Below are positions 8,056 through 16,507 of a DNA stretch of 64,000 bases, in pieces. Position numbers and translations under genes: made by a program. Position 1 is the first letter of the stretch, and each line of letters starts with the position of its first letter. Source of the stretch: Roseibium sp. Sym1. Lineage in GTDB: Bacteria; Pseudomonadota; Alphaproteobacteria; Rhizobiales; Stappiaceae. The stretch lies in the NCBI RefSeq assembly GCF_027359675.1, contig NZ_CP114786.1:1926501-1990500 (forward strand), read 5' to 3'. The notes below the pieces were generated by a model. The model was given only the letters and a program-made list of their open reading frames with translations, was not told where the DNA came from and did no database searches.

Positions 8056-9362
8056 CTCCACTGGCCATCGGATTTTGGGGTATGGGGATTGCGCTTGTGC
8101 TTGTTGCGCTGCGGGTGCCGATCGGGCTGGCTTTGGGGATTGTGGCATTCGTCGGAATAGCCGCTGTGTCGAGCTGGAGCGCGGCTTTCAGCATTCTGAG
8201 CCTGATACCTTACGAAACGGCCGCCAGTTGGGAACTTTCGGCAATCCCGATGTTTCTTCTCATGGGAGCGCTTGCCTTCCGGTCGGGCCTGACAAGCGCT
8301 CTTTTCGACGCGGCCAGACTTTGGCTGGGCTGGTTACCCGGCGGGCTTGCCGTGGCCACGAACTTCGCCTGTGCGGGGTTCGCCGCCGCCTCGGGCTCCA
8401 GCCTGGCGACGACCCTTACCATGGGCCGAATTGCCTTACCCGAGATGAAGAAAGCCGGATATGACATGGGTCTTGCGACCGGCGTTGTCGCCTCTGCAGG
8501 GACCTTAGGATCATTGATCCCGCCCAGCGTCATGATGATCCTGATTGGGGTTTTTGCGCAGACTTCGATACTCAAGCTCTTTGCAGCCGGTATTGCGCCG
8601 GGTCTTCTGTCCGCGCTCGCCTTTGCCCTGATGGTTATTCTGCGGGCCAAGCTTCAACCTGATACGGCGCCGCGTATGGTCGAAAAACCGACTCTGCGCG
8701 AAAAACTAACCGTCACCGCAGCGATTTGGCCGCTTCCGGTACTGGTCCTCGGCGTGATCGGTGGCATCTACAGCGGCGTCGTCACGGCGACCGAAGCGGG
8801 AGCGTTCGGCGCCGCACTGACATTTGTCATTGCGCTACTGAACGGCGCGCTGTCTTGGCCGGTTGTTAAATCCAGTTTCTGGGATGCGCTGGTTGGGACC
8901 GCCACCTTGTTCTTCATTGTGCTTGGAGCCGTGCTTCTAACCCGGTTTTTGGCATTTTCCGGGTTGCCGATGTTTCTGGCGCAAATCATGACCGACGCGA
9001 ATGTCTCGCCGCTCGGGATCATTCTGATCGCCGGCGCCTGTTATCTCGTGCTCGGCATGTTCCTGGACCCACTGGGCCTGCTGTTTCTCACGCTCCCGAT
9101 AATGCTGCCGATGTTCAAGTCTGTTGGTCTCGACATGACCTTGATGGGCATCTTGATCGTTAAATTTGTAGAGATCGGGCTGATGTCGCCACCGGTCGGG
9201 TTGAACGTCTTTGCGGTCAAATCGCTGGTGGGGCCGGATGTGCCGCTGAGTATGATTTATCGCGGAGTTCTGTGGTTCTTGGTCGTTGACCTTCTGGTCA
9301 TAGGCCTGCTGATCGCATTTCCGGACATAACGCTTTTGTTGCCGAGGCTGATGGGGCTTTGA
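8052..9362 (+). CDS. dctM: TRAP transporter large permease (DctM type)
   Basis: Large TRAP membrane subunit of about 436 residues with many hydrophobic helices. The frame is open much further left, but the ATG at 8052 overlapping the dctQ stop gives the normal DctM start, MTPLAIGFWGMG. Typical DctM features include the GSLIPPSVMMILIG helix and GMFLDPLGLLFLTLPI. It forms the transport channel with DctQ. The periplasmic subunit gene follows after 39 bases, so the order is Q-M-P rather than the commoner P-Q-M. Confidence 0.9.
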   Translation: MTPLAIGFWGMGIALVLVALRVPIGLALGIVAFVGIAAVSSWSAAFSILSLIPYETAASWELSAIPMFLLMGALAFRSGLTSALFDAARLWLGWLPGGLAVATNFACAGFAAASGSSLATTLTMGRIALPEMKKAGYDMGLATGVVASAGTLGSLIPPSVMMILIGVFAQTSILKLFAAGIAPGLLSALAFALMVILRAKLQPDTAPRMVEKPTLREKLTVTAAIWPLPVLVLGVIGGIYSGVVTATEAGAFGAALTFVIALLNGALSWPVVKSSFWDALVGTATLFFIVLGAVLLTRFLAFSGLPMFLAQIMTDANVSPLGIILIAGACYLVLGMFLDPLGLLFLTLPIMLPMFKSVGLDMTLMGILIVKFVEIGLMSPPVGLNVFAVKSLVGPDVPLSMIYRGVLWFLVVDLLVIGLLIAFPDITLLLPRLMGL

Positions 9363-9401
9363 AAACAGTCGAACAGTAAGTCCAAAATGGGAGGAGGAAG
9401 T

Positions 9402-10508
9402 ATGAAGAATAGAGTGATAAAAACTGCCGCAGTCGCAGCTTTTCTAGGGTTGACCTGCAGCGCAAATGCAGATGAACTCAGGTACAACACATTCATGCCG
9501 CCGCTGGCCATTGAAGCCGTGCAGGCGCAAGAATTCTTCGATGAACTCGCGGCTGCCACGGACGGTGCCCTCGAAACGCAGGTTTTCGTCGGAGGCCAGA
9601 TGTTGGGTGGCCAAGCTAGCCTGGGCGGAATTCGCGCCGGCGTCATGGACGCCGGATTTATCGTGCCTACGCTGAATTCCAGCGAAATCCCACATGTTGC
9701 AATGCTGCCGGAGCTTCTGCCGTTTGCGGCCAACTTCTGGGCTGCCGCAGGCGCGACCAACGAAACGATGTTGCTGAACTGCGACGAATGCATCGCCGAT
9801 CTTGAAAAGCAAAACGCGGTCTGGTTGGGAGGGCATGCAGCTTCGCCATGGTATCTGATGTGCGCGCAACCGATTTCTAGCTCGGACGATATTGCCGGGA
9901 AGAAAATTCGTGTGACGGGTGGATTTGCTGTGCGCCTCATCAATGCCCTGGGAGCTGTACCTGTGTCGCTGCCGGCGAGTGAAGTCGGGCCTGCTTTGCA
10001 GCAGGGCCAGGTCGACTGCGCGGTAGGTAATCTCGCCTGGCTTCAAACGCTGGGTTTGATCGACTCCGTGCGCGGTATCGTCGATCAACCGATCGGAAGC
10101 TATCACGGCCTGGGTGAATTCATCTTCAACCGTGATGCTGTTGCAAATCTGGACGAAGCGAACCGCTCGGCGCTGATTTCGGCAATCCCCGGACGGATTG
10201 CGAAGATCAGCAAGACCTACGCCGACCAGGAGGCTGCTGCGCGCATGGCGGCCGACGAAAAGGGCGTGGTCTTCTGGAAACCTGATGACGCGTTCAACGA
10301 AGCGATGGAAGATTTTCGCGCCAGCGAGCTTGAGGCGGTAGCGAACGACATCGTCAAATTGGGTGGGTCGTCTGACGCCAAGGCGATTGTTCAGCAACAT
10401 ATCGAGACATTGCAGCGCTGGGACGGCCTCGTTCAGGGCGTCGAGGGCGATGTCGATGCATTCACCGCACTGCTGGAAAGAGAAGTCTTCTCCAAGGTCA
10501 AGCAATAA
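9402..10508 (+). CDS. dctP: TRAP transporter periplasmic solute-binding protein (DctP type)
   Basis: 368-residue DctP-family receptor with a clear Sec signal peptide (MKNRVIKTAAVAAFLGLTCSANA, likely cut before DELRYN). The ATG at 9402 is chosen because GGAGGAGG lies just before it; an earlier in-frame ATG at 9387 lies inside that region. Family features include VGGQMLGGQASLGGIRAG and the GKKIRVTGG strand. It binds the substrate and delivers it to DctQM. A strong hairpin after the stop may stabilise this part of the message, as receptors are needed in excess. Confidence 0.9.
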   Translation: MKNRVIKTAAVAAFLGLTCSANADELRYNTFMPPLAIEAVQAQEFFDELAAATDGALETQVFVGGQMLGGQASLGGIRAGVMDAGFIVPTLNSSEIPHVAMLPELLPFAANFWAAAGATNETMLLNCDECIADLEKQNAVWLGGHAASPWYLMCAQPISSSDDIAGKKIRVTGGFAVRLINALGAVPVSLPASEVGPALQQGQVDCAVGNLAWLQTLGLIDSVRGIVDQPIGSYHGLGEFIFNRDAVANLDEANRSALISAIPGRIAKISKTYADQEAAARMAADEKGVVFWKPDDAFNEAMEDFRASELEAVANDIVKLGGSSDAKAIVQQHIETLQRWDGLVQGVEGDVDAFTALLEREVFSKVKQ

Positions 10509-10516
10509 ATGGCATT

Positions 10517-10549
10517 GGGTTCGGTGACATCCGTCGTGTCACCGAGCCC
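10517..10549 (+). terminator. intercistronic hairpin after dctP
   Basis: Thirteen-base arms (GGGTTCGGTGACA and TGTCACCGAGCCC, one G-T pair) flank a seven-base loop. No T-run follows, so it is better seen as a partial terminator or 3' mRNA-protecting structure between the receptor gene and the enzyme genes. Confidence 0.6.
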
Positions 10550-10575
10550 GGACAACCCTTGAACCATCTGTACAA

Positions 10576-11349
10576 ATGATGAGCGATAATCGCGATCTCG
10601 TAGCGCCGCCCCGGTTGAACAGTCTTGCGTGTGGGTTCCGTTTTGGCGGGCGCGCGCGTTTCGGAGTGATCTTGCCGTCCGGCAACATTGTGGCTGAGGG
10701 AGATTTGGCCGCATTGTTACCGCGGGATATCACTTTGCATGTGACGCGCCTGCGACTGACCGGCAGTTCGCGCGAACAACTAAACGCCATGGCAGAAGAT
10801 GTCGAAACTGCGGCTTCGCTTGTGGGCGATGTCGATCCTGCGGTCGTCGGATTTCATTGTACTGCTGTTTCCACGCTGAGCGAGCAACTGGAGAGAGATA
10901 TTCTGGCGCGCGCGTGTTCAGCCTCCGGCAGACGGGTCGTCGCTACGTCTGAAGCGATCGTAAGCGCTCTAAATGCACTGACGGCGCGAACGCTGGTCTT
11001 GATTACCCCCTATGTCGACCACATCGTCAAAAGCGAAGTCGCATTTCTCAATCGGCATGGATTTGACGTCATCGATGCCCATGGTCTCGGAATAGACCAT
11101 CCAAGGGATATGGCCGCCTTGCCGCCGGAAGACTGGCTTGCGTTAACGAAAGAACATTACGCCCAAAAAGCCGATGCATATTTTGTCAGCTGCACGGCGA
11201 TCCGTTCGCTCGAGGTCGTCAGCCTCCTCGAGGAGCAGCTTGGCAAACCCGTGATCACAAGCAATCAGGTCATGGCTTGGCATCTGCTGAGAACAGCCGG
11301 GTTCAACGATCAACCACATGGTTTCGGCCATCTGCTGAGCCACCACTGA
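10576..11349 (+). CDS. Asp/Glu racemase superfamily protein (maleate isomerase/arylmalonate decarboxylase group)
   Basis: 257-residue enzyme of the maleate cis-trans isomerase and arylmalonate decarboxylase group. The N-terminal GVILPSGN motif is present. Both catalytic-type cysteines are kept, Cys95 in HCTAVS and Cys206 in SCTAIR, with Tyr146 in TPY between them. Two cysteines favour an isomerase or racemase; decarboxylases of the group have only the second. Known roles are maleate to fumarate in nicotinate-type pathways and racemisation at an acidic carbon. Here it precedes a ThDP decarboxylase and a D-2-hydroxyacid dehydrogenase, so racemisation of a hydroxyacid is also possible. ATG at 10576 or 10579; no strong ribosome site is visible. 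Confidence 0.8.
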   Translation: MMSDNRDLVAPPRLNSLACGFRFGGRARFGVILPSGNIVAEGDLAALLPRDITLHVTRLRLTGSSREQLNAMAEDVETAASLVGDVDPAVVGFHCTAVSTLSEQLERDILARACSASGRRVVATSEAIVSALNALTARTLVLITPYVDHIVKSEVAFLNRHGFDVIDAHGLGIDHPRDMAALPPEDWLALTKEHYAQKADAYFVSCTAIRSLEVVSLLEEQLGKPVITSNQVMAWHLLRTAGFNDQPHGFGHLLSHH

Positions 11350-11374
11350 AACCTCAATAACATGGACTTATCGC

Positions 11375-13144
11375 ATGACTGATCAAAGACCTTCGGGAGT
11401 TGAACGGCCGGTTGCCTCTGACAGCGACGGAGTTTGGGGGAGCGACGTTTTTGCGGAGATGCTTAGGGGTCTTCGCGTTAAATACGTCACCCTTAATCCA
11501 GGATCGAGCTTTCGTGGGCTACATGACAGCCTGGTGAACCACCTGGGCAACGAAGACCCACAGATGTTGCTTTGCCTGCATGAGGAACATGCAGTGGCAA
11601 TCGCGCACGGATATGCCAAGGTTACAGGTGAACCTCTTGCTGTGATCCTGCACAGCAATGTCGGGCTGATGCATGGAACGATGGCAATTTTCAACGCCTG
11701 GTGCGACCGCGTGCCTGTGTTGATCTACGGTGCGACCGGACCTGTGGATGCGGCGTTGCGCCGTCCATGGATCGACTGGTTGCATACCTGCCGCGACCAG
11801 GCTTCAATGATACGCAACTATGTGAAATGGGATGACCAGCCTGCTTCGATGGAGGCAGCGATCGAATCCATGCTGAGGGCAAATCTGATTGCCCGGGCGG
11901 AACCGCACGGCCCGACTTATGTAAATTTTGATGTGTCGATCCAGGAAAAACAGCATGCCGAAGCGCCGGCATTGCCCGACTTTTCGCGTTACCGGTCGCC
12001 ACTGCCGGCGGACCCTTCCGCTGAGGGGGTGGCGCGTGCCGCCGAGTTGCTGAAAAACGCCAAAAATCCGGTTGTCCTGGCGGGGCGGGTGTCGCGCGAT
12101 CCGGCTGACTGGGCGCGGCGTGTGGCATTGGTCGAAGCTTTGGGAGCGAAGGTTCTGACCGACATCCGGATCGGCGCTTCTTTCCCGACGAACCATTCTC
12201 TGCACCGTGGCAAACCTGCATTCTTTATCGACGATGCGGCGGGCGAAGTTCTGCGGGAAGCCGATGTGATCCTCAGCCTCGACTGGCTTGACGTTGCCGG
12301 AACGCTCAAGCTGGCAGGCAAGGTTGAAGCCAAGATTATCCAGGCCTCTCTCGATTATCAGTTGCACAATGGCTGGGGCATGGAGCATCAGGGGCTGTCG
12401 GCACTCGATCTCCACCTGGCCAGTTCGCCGGACCGCGCGATGCATGCCATTGCGGATTTGCTGGGTGTTGGCGCTGGCGACGAGCCCGAAAACCTGCCGG
12501 TGAAACCCGCCCTGAATGCTCCCGCTCCGGAAGCGCCGCTGGATATCATGACGCTGGCCGGGGCACTTGGCGAAGGGCTGGACGGGATTTGCGCCAGCAT
12601 GGTGCGCTTGCCGCTCGGTTGGGCGGGCGAGGCGTGGCATTTCCGCCACCCACTCGATTTCCTTGGCTCCGATGGCGGTGCCGGGATCGGCTCCGGTCCG
12701 GGTATGCTGATCGGTGCCGCGCTGGCATTGAAAGGCAGCGAGCGTATGCCGGTCGCGGTTCTCGGGGATGGCGACTTCATGATGGCGGCCTCGGCGTTCT
12801 GGACCGCAGCGCACTATGGAGCACCGTTTCTGGCGGTGGTGTCGAACAACCGCTCTTTCTACAATGACGAGGTTCACCAGGAGCGTGTTGCTGTCGCTCG
12901 CAACCGTCCGGTGGAGAACAAGTGGATCGGTCAGCGTATCGGCGATCCGGACATCGACATCGCAGGCGTTGCTCGTGCACAGGGATGCGAGGGGATCGGG
13001 CCTGTCTTTACCGCGGGCGAACTGGTCGAAGCGGTCAAGAAAGGCATCGAGTTGGTTCGTGAAGGCAAGAGCGTTGTGATCGATGCGCGCGTTCAGCCTG
13101 GTTACAACCCCAACATGGTTGCTGGCCTGACCCGGAGCGAATGA
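11375..13144 (+). CDS. thiamine diphosphate-dependent 2-oxoacid decarboxylase/lyase family enzyme
   Basis: 589-residue member of the pyruvate oxidase/acetolactate synthase/benzoylformate decarboxylase family. The N-terminal domain has the ThDP-activating Glu70 in LHEEHAVAIAHGYAK. The C-terminal cofactor motif runs from GDGDFMM to VVSNN, about 28 residues. The SFRGLHDSL segment and many aromatic residues set it apart from biosynthetic acetolactate synthase. Its stop overlaps the start of a D-2-hydroxyacid dehydrogenase gene (ATGA), so a 2-oxoacid is likely shared by the two enzymes. With the mandelate-dehydrogenase-like and aldehyde dehydrogenase genes, a benzoylformate-decarboxylase role is an attractive inference. 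Oxalyl-CoA decarboxylase or sulfopyruvate decarboxylase relatives cannot be excluded. Confidence 0.82.
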   Translation: MTDQRPSGVERPVASDSDGVWGSDVFAEMLRGLRVKYVTLNPGSSFRGLHDSLVNHLGNEDPQMLLCLHEEHAVAIAHGYAKVTGEPLAVILHSNVGLMHGTMAIFNAWCDRVPVLIYGATGPVDAALRRPWIDWLHTCRDQASMIRNYVKWDDQPASMEAAIESMLRANLIARAEPHGPTYVNFDVSIQEKQHAEAPALPDFSRYRSPLPADPSAEGVARAAELLKNAKNPVVLAGRVSRDPADWARRVALVEALGAKVLTDIRIGASFPTNHSLHRGKPAFFIDDAAGEVLREADVILSLDWLDVAGTLKLAGKVEAKIIQASLDYQLHNGWGMEHQGLSALDLHLASSPDRAMHAIADLLGVGAGDEPENLPVKPALNAPAPEAPLDIMTLAGALGEGLDGICASMVRLPLGWAGEAWHFRHPLDFLGSDGGAGIGSGPGMLIGAALALKGSERMPVAVLGDGDFMMAASAFWTAAHYGAPFLAVVSNNRSFYNDEVHQERVAVARNRPVENKWIGQRIGDPDIDIAGVARAQGCEGIGPVFTAGELVEAVKKGIELVREGKSVVIDARVQPGYNPNMVAGLTRSE

Positions 13145-14184
13145 AGATGAAACCCAAGATCTATATAGCACAGGATCCTGTGCTCGCGGACGTACTCGAA
13201 AGCGCTTCGACCAAGCTTTCCGATCTTGGCTGGGATGTGGTGCGGGGGCCGGCAATAGTTCCAGGCGTGCCTTTACGCCTGTCTGCAGAGCAGCGGCAGA
13301 CACTATTGTCGGACGTGGATATCATCGTGGCCAGCTCCCGCTCTCGGCTCAGCGAAGAAGATCTCGACGCGTCTTCGCGCTTGCGGGCGCTGGTGTTTCC
13401 CACGATCGGGGTCGACGCGGTCGATCTCGAGGCCTGCGGAATGCGCGGGCTAATCGTGGGGAACGGAGCGACCCCCGAGAATTTTCTCGCGATGTCCGAG
13501 GCAACCGTGATGCTGATGCTCGTGCTTCTCTACAAGCTGCACACATCTGAGCGTCTCTTGCATGAAAACGCCAAACGTCCGCAGCAGATGTATGCCCGTA
13601 TGCTGCGCGGCAGGACTGTCGGGTTAATTGGTTCGGGCCGGATCGGCGGCGGGGTGATCGACCGCCTCCGGGCATTCGAACCGGCTGAGATCTTGGTTCA
13701 CGATCCCTTCCTGACGCCGGAGACCGCACCTGAAGGCGTATGTCTGGTCGATCGCGACGCGTTACTGGTGCAGTCCGACGTGATCAGCCTGCATGTGCCT
13801 CTCAATGCACAAACTCGCGGAATGATCGGGGAGGCCGAACTGCGGAAAATGAAACGTGACGCGATCCTGGTGAACACATCCCGTGGCGGACTGATCGACG
13901 AAGACGCTTTGGTCGAGGTCATGTCCGAAGGTCATCTTTCGGGAGTTGGCCTCGATGTGACTGAGACCGAACCGCTACCGGCGGATCACCCGCTGCGCGG
14001 GCTTGATCGTGTCGTCCTTACGCCGCACATCCTGGGTCATACGATCGATCTTTATTCGATCATGCCGGAGGTTCTGGTGGAAAACGCCACCCGCCTCATG
14101 GATGGCGATCTGCCGAAATACACCCGCAATCTCGAAGTCGAACCTGCTTGGAGAGAGCGGTTGGCGAACATGCAGGAGGGTTGA
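13141..14184 (+). CDS. D-2-hydroxyacid dehydrogenase (NAD-dependent)
   Basis: 347-residue member of the D-isomer-specific 2-hydroxyacid dehydrogenase family (phosphoglycerate dehydrogenase-like). The Rossmann motif is GLIGSGRIGG (161-170), with Asp188 suited to bind NAD ribose. The catalytic triad is visible as Arg248 in NTSRGGLIDE, Glu277 in ETEP and His296 in TPHILGH. There is no C-terminal ACT domain, so this is not a feedback-regulated serine-pathway enzyme. It overlaps the ThDP enzyme gene by four bases and probably interconverts a D-2-hydroxyacid and the 2-oxoacid used by that enzyme. ATG at 13141; a second ATG at 13147 is possible. Confidence 0.87.
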   Translation: MKMKPKIYIAQDPVLADVLESASTKLSDLGWDVVRGPAIVPGVPLRLSAEQRQTLLSDVDIIVASSRSRLSEEDLDASSRLRALVFPTIGVDAVDLEACGMRGLIVGNGATPENFLAMSEATVMLMLVLLYKLHTSERLLHENAKRPQQMYARMLRGRTVGLIGSGRIGGGVIDRLRAFEPAEILVHDPFLTPETAPEGVCLVDRDALLVQSDVISLHVPLNAQTRGMIGEAELRKMKRDAILVNTSRGGLIDEDALVEVMSEGHLSGVGLDVTETEPLPADHPLRGLDRVVLTPHILGHTIDLYSIMPEVLVENATRLMDGDLPKYTRNLEVEPAWRERLANMQEG

Positions 14185-14370
14185 CGTGAACTGGCCGGAC
14201 TTCGCTTGATGCTTGATGAGAGTCCGCTCCATGTAAACTGCAAACCCCGAGGCGATCTCCCTGCGAAAAAGAGCACCCGGCTGTGCAGCAATGCAGTTTG
14301 TTGTGCTGTAAGTGGCTGCGGTGCTTTTCAGGGACTTGGCAATAGCTCGTCGTGCTGATCTTATGAGGCC

Positions 14371-14889
14371 ATGAGCGAGCAAATTGAGTATAGCGCGGCA
14401 GATGAGGCGGGCGTTGAACGTATAGCGAGGCTGGTGCGCCTGGCTGCGCGCGGTTTCAACCGTTCTCTTCAGATCCGCCTTCAAACCCAAAATGTTACCT
14501 TCGGGCAGTGGATATTCCTCCGCATTCTCTGGCAAGAGGACGGGCTGTCTCAACGCGAACTGAGCGATAGAGCGCACCTCACGGAACCGACCGCACATAC
14601 CGCACTCATTCGCATGGAGGAACTGGGCTACATTGTTCGGCGCAATGTCGAGGGCAATAAACGTCGTCTGCATGCGTTCCTGACCGCGAAAGGTTGGGAA
14701 CTTCGTGAACTGCTTGAACCGCTTGCGCTCGAAGCCAATGATATCGCCCTTTCCAGCCTCACGAAGGACGAGCAAACCACGTTGCGAAAAGCGCTGACTG
14801 TCATGATCCGAAATCTTGAGGAAGATGAACGACGTGCCGCATCGCGTGGGGTTCGGGTGCCGCCAACCAAGGGCCACGCTTCCTCTTAG
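14371..14889 (+). CDS. MarR-family transcriptional regulator (first of two)
   Basis: 172-residue winged-helix repressor of the MarR family. The recognition part reads LSQRELSDRAHLTEPTAHTA and the wing contains GNKRRLHAFLTAKG. MarR proteins of aromatic clusters commonly bind the substrate or its CoA thioester and release DNA. The gene lies 186 bases after the dehydrogenase gene and just before the decayed IS3 and the TAXI operon, whose promoter has several CTTAG-type palindromes. It is therefore the leading candidate for the regulator of those sites, though the second MarR is an alternative. Confidence 0.87.
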   Translation: MSEQIEYSAADEAGVERIARLVRLAARGFNRSLQIRLQTQNVTFGQWIFLRILWQEDGLSQRELSDRAHLTEPTAHTALIRMEELGYIVRRNVEGNKRRLHAFLTAKGWELRELLEPLALEANDIALSSLTKDEQTTLRKALTVMIRNLEEDERRAASRGVRVPPTKGHASS

Positions 14890-15254
14890 CCATCGTAGGC
14901 CAGTGAGCCGACAGCATTGTCGAACGGGCGGTTCATACGGTCGAGCGGGTTTGGCGCGGACTTGTCCGGAAACGTCGTTTTGAGCCGCTTGCCCCGAATG
15001 TTCCCCTGAAGCCCCATGACCCTCATAAGCCTGGCCACGTGAAACGGGCGATATCGAAGCCCTCCCGCTGCAATTGCCGCCGGATCTTGCGCGTACCATA
15101 GACGCGGAAGTTTTCCTCGAAGACACGGCGCCTCGATCTTCAGAGCGATACCGCGGCGGGGGCGGACCGAAAGCCGCTCCGCGCCCTGTCGCTTGGCGAC
15201 ATTCTCGTGACGAGCCGATGGGGCAATCGGCAGAACTCTGCAAATCGGCTCCAC
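14890..15254 (-). mobile_element. decayed IS3-family transposase (OrfB) fragment
   Basis: On the minus strand the sequence begins MEPICRVLPIAPS and later has LMRVMGLQGNIRGK and PLDRMNRPF, all typical of the N-terminal part of IS3-group OrfB. Between them the expected ENFRVYG sequence is readable only in another frame, so at least two frameshifts are present. The catalytic DDE domain is missing. The fragment separates the first marR from the TAXI transporter promoter and shows past insertion within the cluster. Confidence 0.8.
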
Positions 15255-15262
15255 CCAAAAAC

Positions 15263-15288
15263 CCTGATCTTAGTTGACTAAGATCAGG
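15263..15288. promoter_or_regulatory. perfect 11-bp-arm palindrome upstream of the TAXI transporter (site 2)
   Basis: Arms CCTGATCTTAG and CTAAGATCAGG flank TTGA; the core is CTTAG-TTGA-CTAAG at 15269-15282. It overlaps a possible -35 TTGACT (15274-15279). It is the most perfect copy of the shared operator. No T-run follows, so a terminator is unlikely. Confidence 0.7.
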
Positions 15289-15309
15289 CAATCCATTATG
15301 CCTATATAA

Positions 15310-15337
15310 CATAGATATCTAACATTAGATGTCTATG
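15310..15337. promoter_or_regulatory. double operator before the TAXI transporter (sites 3 and 4)
   Basis: Two facing half-elements, CATAGATATCTAAC and ATTAGATGTCTATG, form an inverted repeat matching at 12 of 14 positions. Each half also resembles the CTTAG-N4-CTAAG operator. The pair lies 21 bases before the GTG start at 15359 and next to TATATAA (15303-15309). Confidence 0.6.
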
Positions 15338-15358
15338 AGGATGGAGAGGGAGGAACCT

Positions 15359-16348
15359 GTGAAAAAGAGTTTTAAAGCCGTTATTGCGGCCATCGGAATG
15401 TGTGCAATTGCAGGCAGCGCAGTTGCGGAAAGCGTCACCGTCACACTTTCGGGAGGAAACCCGTCCGGTCTTTGGTCTCTGCTTGGTGCTGGCATTGACC
15501 GAGCAGTTAAGGCTGACGATCCCAGTGGTGTCGTTACATACCAAGCAACCGGAGGCGGGTTTGCAAACATTGCTTTGCTGGGCGCAGGTCGGACGGACTT
15601 AGGTTTGGCCCACGACGCCGAGATCAAGTTGGCGCTCGCCGGGGAAGAGCCGTTCAAGGCACCCATCAACAATATTCAGGCCATCGGGTATATGTACAAT
15701 TGGGCGCCGATGCATTTTTTTCTTAGAAAATCCATTGCCGATGAATACGGGATCGACAGTATTGACGATCTGGCGAAATCAGGTGCGGCTATACGCGTCG
15801 CGAACAACAATGCGGGCAACATCGTGGCCAATATCACGACGTTCATGCTCGAAGAAGCCGGCTATGATGAGGCTACTATCGAAGCGAACGGCGGAGTTCT
15901 GGTTCGGGGCGGCTCTGCACAGCAAGCGGACCTGATAACCGACGGTCGGACCGACATGGTTATTAACGGCATCTTTGTGGGACATTCGTCGTTCCGGAAA
16001 GTTGACAAAAGTAATGAAGTTGTACTTCTGAGTGTTCCCCAGGAAATCATTGAGAAGACGAACGCAAAATTTGGAACGGGAACCTATACAATTCCCGGCG
16101 AAAGTTACGCCAACCAATCTGATGACGTTGTTACGGTCGCGCTGGGTGCAATGGTGATCACGACCGAGAGCCTGCCCGAAGAAACCGGCTATATGCTCGC
16201 AAAAGATATCGCAGAAAACATCGATGAAATTCGCGGTGTGCACAACGCGATGAAGCAGTTGACGCCAGAACTGCTTGTTTCTCAGACCACACTTCCGTTC
16301 CATGCCGGTGCAAAGCGCGCTTACATGGAATTGGGTCTTATTAAGTAA
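15359..16348 (+). CDS. TAXI-family TRAP transporter solute receptor
   Basis: 329-residue periplasmic receptor of the TAXI group, with the signal peptide MKKSFKAVIAAIGMCAIAGSAVA. The mature part starts ESVTVTLSGG and shows the family pattern TGGGFANIALLGAGRTDLGL. The GTG at 15359 is chosen because GGGAGG lies 5 bases before it; in-frame ATG codons upstream would put the ribosome site inside the gene and spoil the signal peptide. It binds a ligand for the fused permease encoded next. Its promoter carries the densest group of CTTAG-type operators in the window. Confidence 0.9.
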   Translation: MKKSFKAVIAAIGMCAIAGSAVAESVTVTLSGGNPSGLWSLLGAGIDRAVKADDPSGVVTYQATGGGFANIALLGAGRTDLGLAHDAEIKLALAGEEPFKAPINNIQAIGYMYNWAPMHFFLRKSIADEYGIDSIDDLAKSGAAIRVANNNAGNIVANITTFMLEEAGYDEATIEANGGVLVRGGSAQQADLITDGRTDMVINGIFVGHSSFRKVDKSNEVVLLSVPQEIIEKTNAKFGTGTYTIPGESYANQSDDVVTVALGAMVITTESLPEETGYMLAKDIAENIDEIRGVHNAMKQLTPELLVSQTTLPFHAGAKRAYMELGLIK

Positions 16349-16361
16349 CACCTTTCAGACA

Positions 16362-16401
16362 ATGCAGCCGGCCCGCAAAAGCAACAGCGCGCTGGCTGCA
16401 T
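16362..16401 (+). promoter_or_regulatory. intercistronic stem-loop after the TAXI receptor gene
   Basis: ATGCAGCC (16362-16369) pairs with GGCTGCAT (16394-16401). As after dctP, there is no T-run, so it probably affects mRNA stability or partial termination between receptor and permease. Confidence 0.4.
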
Positions 16402-16507
16402 ACTGCTGCCAAGTGCATTGCTGCGGACTTTGCATGTGTAAACACAGGCAAGGCACGTTCAGTGCAGGCAATTTACTTTCAAACAACAAACGTGAAACGG
16501 TGTAGGC

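Noticed and set aside
11804..13303. 499-codon minus-strand frame
   Set aside because: Antisense of the ThDP enzyme gene; no start signal or recognisable domain.
15263..15288. 11-bp-arm palindrome as a terminator of marR
   Set aside because: It has no T-run, is 370 bases from the gene beyond an IS relic, and matches the operator found at other promoters.
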